Source: Brevibacterium paucivorans
GTDB lineage: Bacteria; Actinomycetota; Actinomycetes; Actinomycetales; Brevibacteriaceae
NCBI RefSeq assembly: GCF_016907735.1
Contig: NZ_JAFBCP010000001.1
Coordinates: 2,294,001-2,358,000 of the forward strand
DNA: 64,000 nt
Direction: 5' to 3'
In this document: positions 38,453 to 46,890 of the stretch, piece after piece
Layout: each line of letters begins with the position of its first letter
Position numbering within the stretch: the stretch's first letter is position 1
Notes under the pieces: model-generated
The model's input: only the letters and a program-made list of their open reading frames with translations
Database searches by the model: none
What the model was told of the DNA's origin: nothing
Program-made: the position numbers and the translations under genes

Positions 38453-41050
38453 GTGAGCTCTCTACTTCTGATTGACGGACATTCTTTCGCTTACCGTGCT
38501 TATTTTGCGTTGCCTCCCGAGAACTTTTCCACCTCGACCGGGCAAACCACAAACGCAGTGTACGGATTCCTTTCTATGTTGCTCACCGTGCTCGAAAATG
38601 AGAAGCCTGACCACGTAGCGGTTGCTTTCGACCTCGGGCGGCAAACGTTTCGGCTCGACGAATACCCCGAATACAAGGCCGGGCGGGCCCGCACACCGGA
38701 AGACTTCCCCGGTCAGGTGGACCTCATTCAGGACATGTTGCGCGCGCTCAACATCCCAGTCCTCACACGGGAAGGCTTCGAAGCAGACGACATCCTGGCA
38801 ACGCTTGCCCGGCAGGCAACAGACCGAGGAGTCACCACCCAAATCGCGTCCGGCGACAAGGACTCGTTCCAGTTGGCCTCAGATACTGTGACTATTCTGT
38901 ACCCCAAGCGTGGCGTGTCGGAGCTCAACCGGTTCACACCTCAGGCAGTTGAAGACAAATACGGTGTGACGCCTGCGAACTACCGTGGCTTGGCGGCCCT
39001 GGTGGGAGAAAAGGCCGACAACCTCCCCGGCGTGCCCGGGGTAGGTGAAAAAACGGCAGCCAAGTGGCTAGCGAAGTACGGCGACCTCGACGCGATCATC
39101 GACAACGCTGAGGACATTGGCGGGAAAGTGGGCCAAAGCCTGCGCGACCACCTCGATGACGTCAAACGAAACTACCGTCTCAACAAGCTCGTCGAAGACC
39201 TCGACCTCGACATCGACCCACTGGACACCCAGGTGGGGGAGGGCGCGCACCACGACCAGGTCACCGCGCTGTTCGACCAGTTGGAGTTCCGCCAGCTGGC
39301 TGAGCGGGTGAACGCCCTGTTTTTCGCTGACGTTGAGCAGGTCCCGCAGGTTGAACTGCCCGAGGTCGTCGCCACCTCGGGCGCGGACCTTCCGGCGTGG
39401 TTGGACGCGTCGGAAGAGCCCGTGGGCTTCGCACTCGAAGATGACACGCTGGGACTTGCCAGCAACGACTCCGCAATCTGGGTCGACTTCACCGATCTCG
39501 ACGAGAAAGCGTTCAGCGCCCTCGACACCTTCCTTTCGACAAAGCGGGTAGTCGCACACGACGTCAAGCCGCAGGTACACGCGTGGGTCGAACGGGGGTT
39601 CACACAACCTCGGCCCATCATGGACACCGAACTTGCCGCCTACCTACTCGCACCCGACGCACGCGGTTACAGCCTCGCGGACATGGCCAGCGACCTCGGC
39701 GTGGTTATGGACGAAGACCGCGACCTGCTCACCGATGTGGGAGAACAGTTGGGACACCGCGCGTGGGTCACGGTGGCGCTGTACCCGCGTTTGCGTCAGG
39801 ACCTGGAACGCAATCACCTGCAGGATGTTTTCGACGACATCGAGATGCCCACACAGGAAATCCTGGCGCGCATGGAGATTGCGGGCATCGGCATTGACCA
39901 GCCGGTGTTAAACGAGCTCATCACAGAGTTTGAGGCAGCGGCTCAGCAGAGTGCGTCGGAGGCGTATGCGTCGATTGGGCACGAAGTGAACCTAAATTCG
40001 CCCAAGCAGTTGCAGACCGTGCTGTTCGACGAACTCAATATGCCCAAGACCAAACGCACCAAGACCGGTTACACCACGGATGCCGACTCGCTTGCGGACC
40101 TGCTCGTCAAGACGCAGCACCCGTTCCTCGAGCACCTCCTGGCCCACCGCGACCGCACCAAACTCAAACAAACTGTGGTGGGACTGCAAAAGGTTGTGGC
40201 CGACGACGGACGCATCCACACCACGTATCTGCAGACGGTGGCGGCGACCGGACGACTGAGCTCAAAAGACCCCAACCTGCAGAACATTCCGGTCCGCACC
40301 GAGGCCGGGCGACGTATCCGTTCCGTGTTCCAAGCAGCCCAAGACGACGGGTACGAAAGCCTCATGAGCGTGGACTATTCGCAGATCGAAATGCGCATCA
40401 TGGCCCACTTGTCAGGTGACGAAGCTCTCATTCAAGCGTTCAAGGACGGCGAAGACTTGCACCGGTACGTGGCTGGGCAAGTGTTTGACGTGCCCATTGA
40501 AGACGTCACTGACCAGCAGCGCTCCAAGGTCAAGGCCATGTCCTACGGACTCGTCTACGGTTTGAGCGCGTACGGGCTGTCGCGCCAGCTAGGCATTCCA
40601 ACGGGCGAAGCCAGCGCACTCATGGATGACTACTTCGCGCGCTTTGGGGCCGTGAAGGAATATCTGGACCAGGTGGTCGAAGAAGCACGCGGACGTGGGT
40701 ACACCGAAACCATGTACGGTCGTCGCCGGTACCTGCCACAGTTGCGATCAGACCGTCGCCAGCTTAGGGAAATGGCGGAACGCGCAGCACTCAACGCGCC
40801 CATCCAGGGCAGTGCCGCCGACATTATGAAAATAGCCATGAAGCGGGTCGATGACGCCTTGCAGGAGGCCGGACTGAAGTCCCGCATGCTCTTGCAGGTC
40901 CACGACGAAATCATCCTGGAGATCTGGGCTGGTGAAGCGACCCAGGTTGAAAAACTCGTACGCGAGAACATGAGCCAGGCGGCCCAGCTCAGCGTGCCAC
41001 TCGATGTGAACGTGGGCGTTGGGCCCAACTGGCAGGACGCCGCGCACTAA
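38453..41050 (+). CDS. polA: DNA polymerase I
   Basis: Gap-filling and repair polymerase. I use GTG 38453, giving 865 residues that begin MSSLLLIDGHSFAYRAYF; the open frame continues upstream but runs antisense to the thioesterase gene. The 5' nuclease domain (about 1-300) has ASGDKDSFQLA and the helix-hairpin-helix ADNLPGVPGVGEKTAAKWL. The middle domain lacks the D-x-E motif of a proofreading exonuclease, as in other actinobacterial PolA. The polymerase domain shows SVDYSQIEMRIMAHLSGD, RSKVKAMSYGLVYGLSAYGL and LLQVHDEIILE. Its stop overlaps that of the opposing methyltransferase by 3 bases. Confidence 0.96.
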   Translation: MSSLLLIDGHSFAYRAYFALPPENFSTSTGQTTNAVYGFLSMLLTVLENEKPDHVAVAFDLGRQTFRLDEYPEYKAGRARTPEDFPGQVDLIQDMLRALNIPVLTREGFEADDILATLARQATDRGVTTQIASGDKDSFQLASDTVTILYPKRGVSELNRFTPQAVEDKYGVTPANYRGLAALVGEKADNLPGVPGVGEKTAAKWLAKYGDLDAIIDNAEDIGGKVGQSLRDHLDDVKRNYRLNKLVEDLDLDIDPLDTQVGEGAHHDQVTALFDQLEFRQLAERVNALFFADVEQVPQVELPEVVATSGADLPAWLDASEEPVGFALEDDTLGLASNDSAIWVDFTDLDEKAFSALDTFLSTKRVVAHDVKPQVHAWVERGFTQPRPIMDTELAAYLLAPDARGYSLADMASDLGVVMDEDRDLLTDVGEQLGHRAWVTVALYPRLRQDLERNHLQDVFDDIEMPTQEILARMEIAGIGIDQPVLNELITEFEAAAQQSASEAYASIGHEVNLNSPKQLQTVLFDELNMPKTKRTKTGYTTDADSLADLLVKTQHPFLEHLLAHRDRTKLKQTVVGLQKVVADDGRIHTTYLQTVAATGRLSSKDPNLQNIPVRTEAGRRIRSVFQAAQDDGYESLMSVDYSQIEMRIMAHLSGDEALIQAFKDGEDLHRYVAGQVFDVPIEDVTDQQRSKVKAMSYGLVYGLSAYGLSRQLGIPTGEASALMDDYFARFGAVKEYLDQVVEEARGRGYTETMYGRRRYLPQLRSDRRQLREMAERAALNAPIQGSAADIMKIAMKRVDDALQEAGLKSRMLLQVHDEIILEIWAGEATQVEKLVRENMSQAAQLSVPLDVNVGVGPNWQDAAH

Positions 41051-41880
41051 GGCAACACAGTCGAGAAAATCGCGGTGCCCGGCATGAGCTCACCGCGCAG
41101 GGGTGACCAGCCACCCCACGCGGTGTGGTTGTCCTTGGGCCATTCGGGTTCGGTGATGCCACGCAGTTCAAAACCTGCATCCACAATGAGGTTCACCCAG
41201 TCGCCAATCGTGCGGTGGTGTTCCGCGTAGATGGGGTTGCCTGAACTGTCGAGCTCCACATACGGGGTTCGATCGAAGTACGAGTACTCCACGGTCAGCC
41301 CGGCCTCCGACGGTACGTCAGGGAACATCCAACGCAGAGGGTGGGTGACGGAAAACACCCACGCTCCACCCGGACGCAAGACACGGGCAACCTCACTGAG
41401 AACGACCTCGGCGTCCTTCACAAAAGGCAACGCCCCATAGGACGAAAACGCCACATCAAACGAGCCGGACGGGAACGGAAGCTTACGCGCGTCAGCCTGC
41501 AAGAACGTGGGCTCAACGGCGCCGCCGGTGAGAGGTTGCTCACGGCTGAGACGCGACGCCTGCTCGAGCATACCGGACGACAAGTCCACGCCGGTCGCAA
41601 AACCGCCCTGCTTAGCGATCCACCGCGAACACTGGCCGGCGCCGCACCCAACTTCCAGCACGTACTTGCCGGACACGTCGCCCAAAAGCCCGGCGTCGGA
41701 CTCGTGAACGCCCTCTGGGCACCAGATGAAGTCGGACGCGCCCAGGAAGCTACCGTGTTCAGCGAGGTACTCCGAAGCCGAGCCATCCCAATACGTGCGG
41801 TTCGCGCGCACCGAGGTTTCTTCGTCAATGGGGATGTAGCCCCCGGAAATGATCTCTGCTGTGCTTTCGGTCTCGTCCAC
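41047..41880 (-). CDS. Class I SAM-dependent methyltransferase
   Basis: 277 residues with the methyltransferase type 11 core: VLEVGCGAGQCSRWIAKQG (motif I), GVDLSSGMLEQA, FLQADARKLPFPSGSFDVAFS (split over motifs II and III) and RVLRPGGAWVFSVTHPLRW. The substrate is unknown. The GTG start at 41880 has AAAGGTGA upstream on the minus strand. Similar proteins lie next to polA or rpsA in related actinobacteria, but I know of no proven function. Confidence 0.88.
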   Translation of the reverse strand: MDETESTAEIISGGYIPIDEETSVRANRTYWDGSASEYLAEHGSFLGASDFIWCPEGVHESDAGLLGDVSGKYVLEVGCGAGQCSRWIAKQGGFATGVDLSSGMLEQASRLSREQPLTGGAVEPTFLQADARKLPFPSGSFDVAFSSYGALPFVKDAEVVLSEVARVLRPGGAWVFSVTHPLRWMFPDVPSEAGLTVEYSYFDRTPYVELDSSGNPIYAEHHRTIGDWVNLIVDAGFELRGITEPEWPKDNHTAWGGWSPLRGELMPGTAIFSTVLP

Positions 41881-41932
41881 GCTTCACCTTTCATGGGCGT
41901 CTGACTACTGCCGAGGTGGTAGGCAGTGTCGC

Positions 41933-41961
41933 TGTCAAGAACTGCAAGATAGTGTTACACT
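41933..41961 (+). promoter_or_regulatory. Promoter of rpsA
   Basis: TGTCAA (41933-41938) and TACACT (41956-41961) are separated by exactly 17 bases. Transcription would start near 41968 and leave an untranslated leader of about 136 bases, unusually long for this window. I see no clear terminator or riboswitch fold in it. TACATT at 42007-42012 may be a second -10. Confidence 0.65.
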
Positions 41962-42103
41962 TTCTTAGCGTATGCGCGAACTGTGCAATGTGCGCTGTTT
42001 ACGTCATACATTGTCCATGTTGTCAACCATATTCCTGGTGACTCACGACAGACCATGAACGTGAATTACTGGGTGTAAGTCCATTTACGGAGTCCCTACC
42101 TTT

Positions 42104-43570
42104 ATGACCACCACCACGCCGGAAACGGCGAAGAACTCGCAGGTTGCCGTTAACGACATCGGCTCTGCTGACGAATTCCTCGCGGCCGTAGACGAAACCA
42201 TCAAGTACTTCAACGACGGAGATATCGTTGAAGGAACCATCGTCAAAGTAGATCGCGACGAAGTTCTGGTCGACATTGGCTACAAGACGGAAGGAGTCAT
42301 CCTTTCGCGTGAACTGTCGATCAAGCACGACGTAGATCCAGCAGAGGTCGTCGAGGTGGGAGACCCCATCGAGGCTTTGGTTCTGACCAAGGAAGACAAA
42401 GACGGTCGCCTCATGCTGTCCAAGAAGCGCGCACAGTACGAGCGTGCTTGGGGAGACATTGAGAAGGTCAAGGAAGACGAAGGTGTCGTCACCGGTACCG
42501 TCATCGAAGTTGTCAAGGGTGGACTTATCGTTGACATCGGGCTTCGCGGATTCCTTCCTGCATCCCTCGTTGAGATGCGTCGCGTCCGTGACCTCGCTCC
42601 CTACATCGGCCAGAAGGTCGACGCTAAGATCATCGAACTCGATAAGAACCGCAACAACGTTGTTCTGTCGCGTCGCGCATGGCTGGAAGAAACCCAGTCC
42701 ACCGTTCGCCACGACTTCCTGCAGACCCTCCAGAAGGGCCAGGTTCGTCCGGGTGTTGTTTCCTCGATCGTCAACTTCGGTGCATTCGTGGACCTGGGTG
42801 GCGTAGACGGTCTGGTTCACGTTTCCGAACTGTCCTGGAAGCACATCGACCACCCCAACGAAGTTGTTACCGTTGGCGACGAAGTCACCGTCGAGGTTCT
42901 CGACGTGGACATGGATCGCGAACGCGTCTCCCTGTCGCTCAAGGCAACTCAGGAAGACCCATGGCAGCACTTCGCTCGCACGCACGTTATCGGACAGATC
43001 GTTCCTGGTAAGGTCACCAAGCTCGTTCCATTCGGTGCGTTCGTTCGCGTTGAAGACGGAATCGAAGGTCTGGTTCACATCTCTGAACTTGCTGTTCGCC
43101 ACGTTGACCTGCCTGAACAGGTTGTTTCGGTTGACGAAACCGTCTACGTCAAGGTTATTGACATCGACCTCGAGCGTCGTCGCATCTCGCTGTCGCTCAA
43201 GCAGGCTAACGAAGGTGTCGACCCTGACGCTGAAGAGTTCCTCGACCCAGCCCTGTACGGAATGGTTCAGGAATACGACGAAGACGGTAACTACAAGTAC
43301 CCAGAAGGCTTCGACCCAGAAACCCAGGAATGGATGGAAGGGTACGACGAACAGCGCGAAGCTTGGGAACAGCAGTACGCTGCCGCTCAGGCCCGTTGGG
43401 AAGAGCACAAGAAGCAGGTTGCACGCGCAATCGCCGCCGACGCAGAAGCCGTTGCTGAAGCTCCAGCCGAGCCTGCAGCTAACTACAGCACGGAAGAAGC
43501 AAGCGACGAAGGTACGCTGGCCTCTGACGAAGCTCTCGCAGCTCTGCGCGAAAAGCTCGCTGGTAACTAA
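42104..43570 (+). CDS. rpsA: 30S ribosomal protein S1
   Basis: Helps mRNA bind the small subunit. The 488 residues contain four S1 domains, at about 37-106, 123-190, 208-278 and 293-365, the last two with GVVSSIVNFGAFVDLGG and GKVTKLVPFGAFVRVEDG. The C-terminal 120 residues are acidic and low in complexity, with DPETQEWMEGYDEQREAW and an alanine-glutamate tail. Six-domain E. coli S1 is longer; four domains are usual for actinobacteria. GGAG 11 bases before the ATG is a distant ribosome site. Codon use is strongly biased, as expected for high expression. Confidence 0.97.
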   Translation: MTTTTPETAKNSQVAVNDIGSADEFLAAVDETIKYFNDGDIVEGTIVKVDRDEVLVDIGYKTEGVILSRELSIKHDVDPAEVVEVGDPIEALVLTKEDKDGRLMLSKKRAQYERAWGDIEKVKEDEGVVTGTVIEVVKGGLIVDIGLRGFLPASLVEMRRVRDLAPYIGQKVDAKIIELDKNRNNVVLSRRAWLEETQSTVRHDFLQTLQKGQVRPGVVSSIVNFGAFVDLGGVDGLVHVSELSWKHIDHPNEVVTVGDEVTVEVLDVDMDRERVSLSLKATQEDPWQHFARTHVIGQIVPGKVTKLVPFGAFVRVEDGIEGLVHISELAVRHVDLPEQVVSVDETVYVKVIDIDLERRRISLSLKQANEGVDPDAEEFLDPALYGMVQEYDEDGNYKYPEGFDPETQEWMEGYDEQREAWEQQYAAAQARWEEHKKQVARAIAADAEAVAEAPAEPAANYSTEEASDEGTLASDEALAALREKLAGN

Positions 43571-43585
43571 TAGCTCTGTGTAGAA

Positions 43586-43615
43586 GGCTCCCGCACCGCG
43601 GTGCGGGAGCCTTTT
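43586..43615 (+). terminator. Intrinsic terminator after rpsA
   Basis: GGCTCCCGCACC is mirrored by GGTGCGGGAGCC around GC, followed directly by TTTT. This is the strongest intrinsic terminator in the window and it lies 15 bases after the rpsA stop. Confidence 0.93.
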
Positions 43616-43661
43616 GCATGCCACGAATTCCCGTGTTCACCTCCGACCCTTTGGACTGCCC

Positions 43662-45431
43662 ATGACTGTCACCCGCTGGATCCCGTCACGCACACGGTTG
43701 CGTTCCTGGCTCACTGATTCACGCCGGGAATGGTTTTTGTTCTTTGCCGTGTGCGTTCTGCTGTCAGTTCTGACATACGGGCGCTTGGTGGGTGACATGG
43801 GGCATCGCGTGTTCGCCAGCAACGACGACTCGTCCCTGTTCATCTTCTGGTTCGCCCATGCAGCTGACGTGGTGCTGTCCTGGATTGGTTTAGGCTCCGG
43901 GGAACGAAACCTGCTGTACACCACTTCGATGAACTACCCGGCAGGGGTCAATGGCGGGTGGAACACCTCGGTCATGGGACTGGCCGTGCCACTGGTTCCC
44001 GTGACGCTGGTGTGGGGGCCGGTTGTTGCGTACAACGTAGCGATCATGTGCGCCCCGGTCGCGTGCGCGCTGGCGGCCGCGTGGGCAGTCGCGCAGTTCG
44101 TGTCGCGCCGGCCAGCCTTTGTTGCAGGAATCGCATACGGCTTTTCCACGTATGTGATCGCGCAGTCTGCCGGCCACTTGAACCTGGCTTTTGCGGTGTT
44201 GCCGCCTCTGGTAGTTGGGTTCGTGGAAAGGTTAGTGACCGGCCGAGGTCGTACCTGGGTGAATGCGGTTCTGCTGGGCTGTGCGGTGGGCTGGCAGTTC
44301 TATCTGTCGAATGAACTCTTGGCGCACACGTTCCTCATGGCAGTGGTGCTTCTTGTTGTCACAGTTGCTCTGCGGTGGACAGAGTTTCGCGAAGGTGTAC
44401 GTCGTATCGCTGTAGGTGGTGCAGGGGCGGTAGGCGTCGCTGTTGTGTGCGGACTGCCCTTGTTGATCACGATGTTTGCTCTTCCAGGGAAGCCTGAAGG
44501 TCCCATTCGTCCCCATGGAATTTGGAATAACGACCTTTTGGACCCCGTGACACCGGGAAAGTTCACCCTCATATCTGCCGGGCGAGAGATTCAACGTGTG
44601 ATTGGTATCGATGACGCCGAGATCGGGGGATACCTCGGGTGGCCGTGGCTTTTGACGGTCGCCGTGATCGTGGTGGTTCTTGGTATCAACCACGCGATGT
44701 CGGCTCGCGTTCGCACCTTCGCGGTGGTTGCCGTTGTGATGTTCATTTTGTCGATGGGCTCACCCATGTTTGTCAACGGAACTGCCACCGTGAACACCGG
44801 TCCGTTCCGTTTGGTTGAAAGCACACCGGTTCTGGAAAACGTGCTCCCCATGCGCATGAGCGTTCACGTAGCGCTCATGCTCGCACTGCTGTTGGCGATC
44901 GCATGGCACACGGTTCGCCCGCGTTTCACCCCGCTCCTGGCGGTGGCGACGGTCCTCATCGCGCTGACAACCACCTCGGGAACGGTAGAAACACGCAACA
45001 TTGCCTACCCCAGCTTCTATGACGACGCCGTTCGTGAGCACATTCCGCGGGGCTCGACCGTGAAAATGATGCCCCGGCCGGTGGCGTCCGCGAGCCCTCA
45101 CAGCAACGAATCGCTCGTGGGGCAGGCAGTGTCCGGCATGTGGTTCAAACAGGTGGACGGGTATTTCATTGGATCACGTGAGAACGTACCGGTGGCGTAC
45201 CAGTCGGAAACGACTCAGCTGGACGAGATCATGAAGGATGACGCGATGCCGGAACCACACCAGGTGCGTGAAGCTGTGGAGGAGCTTCGCGGGGAGGGCG
45301 TGGAGTACGTCGCGGTGACGGACTCGGGTGCTGGGCTTAAACACCCGGCGAGCGATATTGCACGCGCAGTTTCGGAGTCGTCCAATGCTCAAGTCCAGTT
45401 CGTGGGCGGGGTGTACGTGATCCAGTTGTAG
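43662..45431 (+). CDS. Polytopic membrane protein, possible GT-C-type glycosyltransferase
   Basis: About 589 residues if started at ATG 43662; the frame stays open to a TTG at 43614, but that overlaps the rpsA terminator. At least ten membrane segments fill residues 25-420. The loop after the first helix has FASNDDSSLFIFWFAHA, an acidic pair that resembles the first external loop of GT-C sugar transferases. A soluble C-terminal part of about 150 residues begins near SGTVETRNIAYPSFYDDA. I do not recognise the exact family, and the function is a guess from the layout. Neither start has a good ribosome site. Confidence 0.75.
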   Translation: MTVTRWIPSRTRLRSWLTDSRREWFLFFAVCVLLSVLTYGRLVGDMGHRVFASNDDSSLFIFWFAHAADVVLSWIGLGSGERNLLYTTSMNYPAGVNGGWNTSVMGLAVPLVPVTLVWGPVVAYNVAIMCAPVACALAAAWAVAQFVSRRPAFVAGIAYGFSTYVIAQSAGHLNLAFAVLPPLVVGFVERLVTGRGRTWVNAVLLGCAVGWQFYLSNELLAHTFLMAVVLLVVTVALRWTEFREGVRRIAVGGAGAVGVAVVCGLPLLITMFALPGKPEGPIRPHGIWNNDLLDPVTPGKFTLISAGREIQRVIGIDDAEIGGYLGWPWLLTVAVIVVVLGINHAMSARVRTFAVVAVVMFILSMGSPMFVNGTATVNTGPFRLVESTPVLENVLPMRMSVHVALMLALLLAIAWHTVRPRFTPLLAVATVLIALTTTSGTVETRNIAYPSFYDDAVREHIPRGSTVKMMPRPVASASPHSNESLVGQAVSGMWFKQVDGYFIGSRENVPVAYQSETTQLDEIMKDDAMPEPHQVREAVEELRGEGVEYVAVTDSGAGLKHPASDIARAVSESSNAQVQFVGGVYVIQL

Positions 45432-45445
45432 GCGGGTGGAGCGTC

Positions 45446-45451
45446 TACCAT
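45446..45451 (+). promoter_or_regulatory. Likely -10 box of a leaderless coaE promoter
   Basis: TACCAT is followed by 7 bases and ATG 45459. Confidence 0.5.
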
Positions 45452-45458
45452 GGTGTGC

Positions 45459-46058
45459 ATGGTGATGCTCATTGGCCTGACAGGCGGAATCGGCGCAGGA
45501 AAATCCACAGTGGCTCAGCTGTTTGAAGAGCGGGGCGTGCCCATTGTCGATGCGGACGCGATTGCCCGCGACGTGGTAAAGCCGGGGGAGCCCGCACTTG
45601 CCGAGCTGGTGGAACACTTTGGGGACAGTATTCTGGGCGCAGATGGCGAGCTCAACCGTGGGAAGCTCGCAGAAGTCGCGTTCGCGGACGCTGAGTCGCA
45701 CGAAGCCCTGAATGCCATCATGCACCCAGCGATCAGTGCGGAAACGTCAAAGCGAATCGACGCGCTACGCGGTGAACACTCAGTGATTGTCCACGACGTT
45801 CCACTGTTGGTAGAAGCCGGTTTGGCAGGGAACTACGACCTGACCGTCCTGGTCGATACCCCGGCTGAAGTTCGCTTGCAGCGGCTCACAGAGCTCCGTG
45901 GCATGGATTCAGAGGACGCGAAGAAACGCATCGCCGCTCAGGCCACGGATGAACAAAGGCGCGCGGTGTGCGATGTTGCTCTCGACAATTCGGGAGACAT
46001 CGAACACCTGCGCGCCCAGTTCGAACAGATGTGGGAGCGGTTTATCTCACGCGAGTGA
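45459..46058 (+). CDS. coaE: Dephospho-CoA kinase
   Basis: Last step of coenzyme A synthesis. Walker A is GLTGGIGAGKST near the N-terminus, followed by VDADAIARDVVKPGEPAL and VHDVPLLVEAGLAGNYD. With ATG 45459 the protein has 199 residues; ATG 45450 would overlap the -10 box, and ATG 45465 is a further option. The C-terminal end overlaps the opposing OsmC-like gene by 12 bases. coaE near rpsA and uvrB is the usual order in actinobacteria. Confidence 0.95.
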   Translation: MVMLIGLTGGIGAGKSTVAQLFEERGVPIVDADAIARDVVKPGEPALAELVEHFGDSILGADGELNRGKLAEVAFADAESHEALNAIMHPAISAETSKRIDALRGEHSVIVHDVPLLVEAGLAGNYDLTVLVDTPAEVRLQRLTELRGMDSEDAKKRIAAQATDEQRRAVCDVALDNSGDIEHLRAQFEQMWERFISRE

Positions 46059-46478
46059 CGCAGTCACGTCAATATCGACACCCTTGAGGGCGCGTGAGAC
46101 CGGGCAGTCCTTTTTAGCGCGCTGCGCGATCGTTTCGAAGTTGGCTGTTGCAAGTCCTTCAACGCGACCCACGGTGTACAGATGAATCTTGGTGATGCCC
46201 TTCTCCGGATCAAAGGTGACATCTGCACCGGTGGAAATCGATTCGACTGCGACACCTTCTTGAGCCAGCAGGTTTGCCAGAGCCATGCTGTAGCAGCTGG
46301 CGTGAGCCGCACCCAGCAGTTCTTCTGGAGTCGTTGCGTCTGCAGACGGCGCGTTTTCTGAACGGGCCTTCCACGTGAGAGGGAAGTTGCCTAGCTGTGA
46401 CGAGTTCAGCGACACGGTTCCGTTGCCGGACGCAAGTGAACCCGTCCACGTTGCCTGAGCCTTAGAAATGACGGACAT
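46047..46478 (-). CDS. OsmC/Ohr family peroxiredoxin
   Basis: Thiol peroxidase family acting on organic hydroperoxides. The 143 residues contain the two redox cysteines in AAHASCYSMALANLL and KKDCPVSRAL. The N-terminal AQATWTGSLASGNGTVSLNS and the spacing favour OsmC over Ohr. The ATG at 46478 has GAAAGGC upstream on the minus strand. It converges with coaE and is divergent from a small membrane gene. Confidence 0.93.
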   Translation of the reverse strand: MSVISKAQATWTGSLASGNGTVSLNSSQLGNFPLTWKARSENAPSADATTPEELLGAAHASCYSMALANLLAQEGVAVESISTGADVTFDPEKGITKIHLYTVGRVEGLATANFETIAQRAKKDCPVSRALKGVDIDVTASLA

Positions 46479-46508
46479 AAGAAGCCTTTCTGTTAGAGAG
46501 CTACTTTC

Positions 46509-46514
46509 ATGCTA
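46509..46514 (-). promoter_or_regulatory. Likely -10 box of the OsmC-like gene
   Basis: On the minus strand TAGCAT lies about 30 bases before the ATG, leaving a leader of about 24 bases with the ribosome site. No clear -35 is seen. Confidence 0.45.
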
Positions 46515-46539
46515 ACGTCACCGGGCGTGATGTGCGTGT

Positions 46540-46563
46540 TCACGCGTTAGGCTTGGAGAATGA
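46540..46563 (+). repeat. Promoter/start repeat, copy 1
   Basis: The 24 bases from TCACGCGTTAGGCT to GGAGAATGA match 46867-46890 except for one base. The copy includes the -10 hexamer TAGGCT (46548-46553) and the ATG at 46560. Confidence 0.85.
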
Positions 46564-46832
46564 TGGTGATGAAGCCAGGGTTGTCCCGGTTACTTGCATG
46601 TGTGGGCATAGTTCTGCTTGCCGTGGTCTGGTATTTAGTGGGGTGGATGCTTGCCTCCGGTTTTCCACACTATGGCCCTCTGATTTGCGCGACCATTGGT
46701 ACGTGTTCATATTTCCTGTGGTCGTGGAAATACACACCCGGGCTGGCGCTGGTACTTACGGGAGTCACAGCCCTCGTTACGACCTCGGTGGGTCTCATCG
46801 CGATGAACCCGATTCCTTTTTCTGCTACATAG
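46560..46832 (+). CDS. Small hydrophobic protein, three membrane segments
   Basis: Ninety residues starting MMVMKPGLSRLL, with membrane segments at about 8-30, 38-56 and 60-80. I do not recognise a family. It has the same leaderless promoter module as uvrB: TAGGCT and 6 bases before the ATG. The next gene, uvrB, starts 54 bases after its stop with its own copy of the module. A competing frame from 46532 on the same strand has no promoter and an unlikely composition. Confidence 0.7.
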   Translation: MMVMKPGLSRLLACVGIVLLAVVWYLVGWMLASGFPHYGPLICATIGTCSYFLWSWKYTPGLALVLTGVTALVTTSVGLIAMNPIPFSAT

Positions 46833-46866
46833 TCCGTTCGCGCGGGTCCGATCTACTCGGTTTTCC

Positions 46867-46890
46867 TCACGCGTTAGGCTGGGAGAATGA
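46867..46890 (+). repeat. Promoter/start repeat, copy 2 (uvrB promoter)
   Basis: Second copy of the 24-base module, 23 of 24 bases identical, with -10 TAGGCT at 46875-46880 and the uvrB ATG at 46887. Similarity stops just upstream and downstream. No LexA-type GAAC-N4-GTTC site is seen here. Confidence 0.85.

Noticed and set aside
42023-43624. 533-residue open frame on the minus strand
   Set aside because: It lies fully opposite rpsA, whose four S1 domains and codon bias are clear; its own translation has no recognisable motif. It reflects the codon bias of rpsA.
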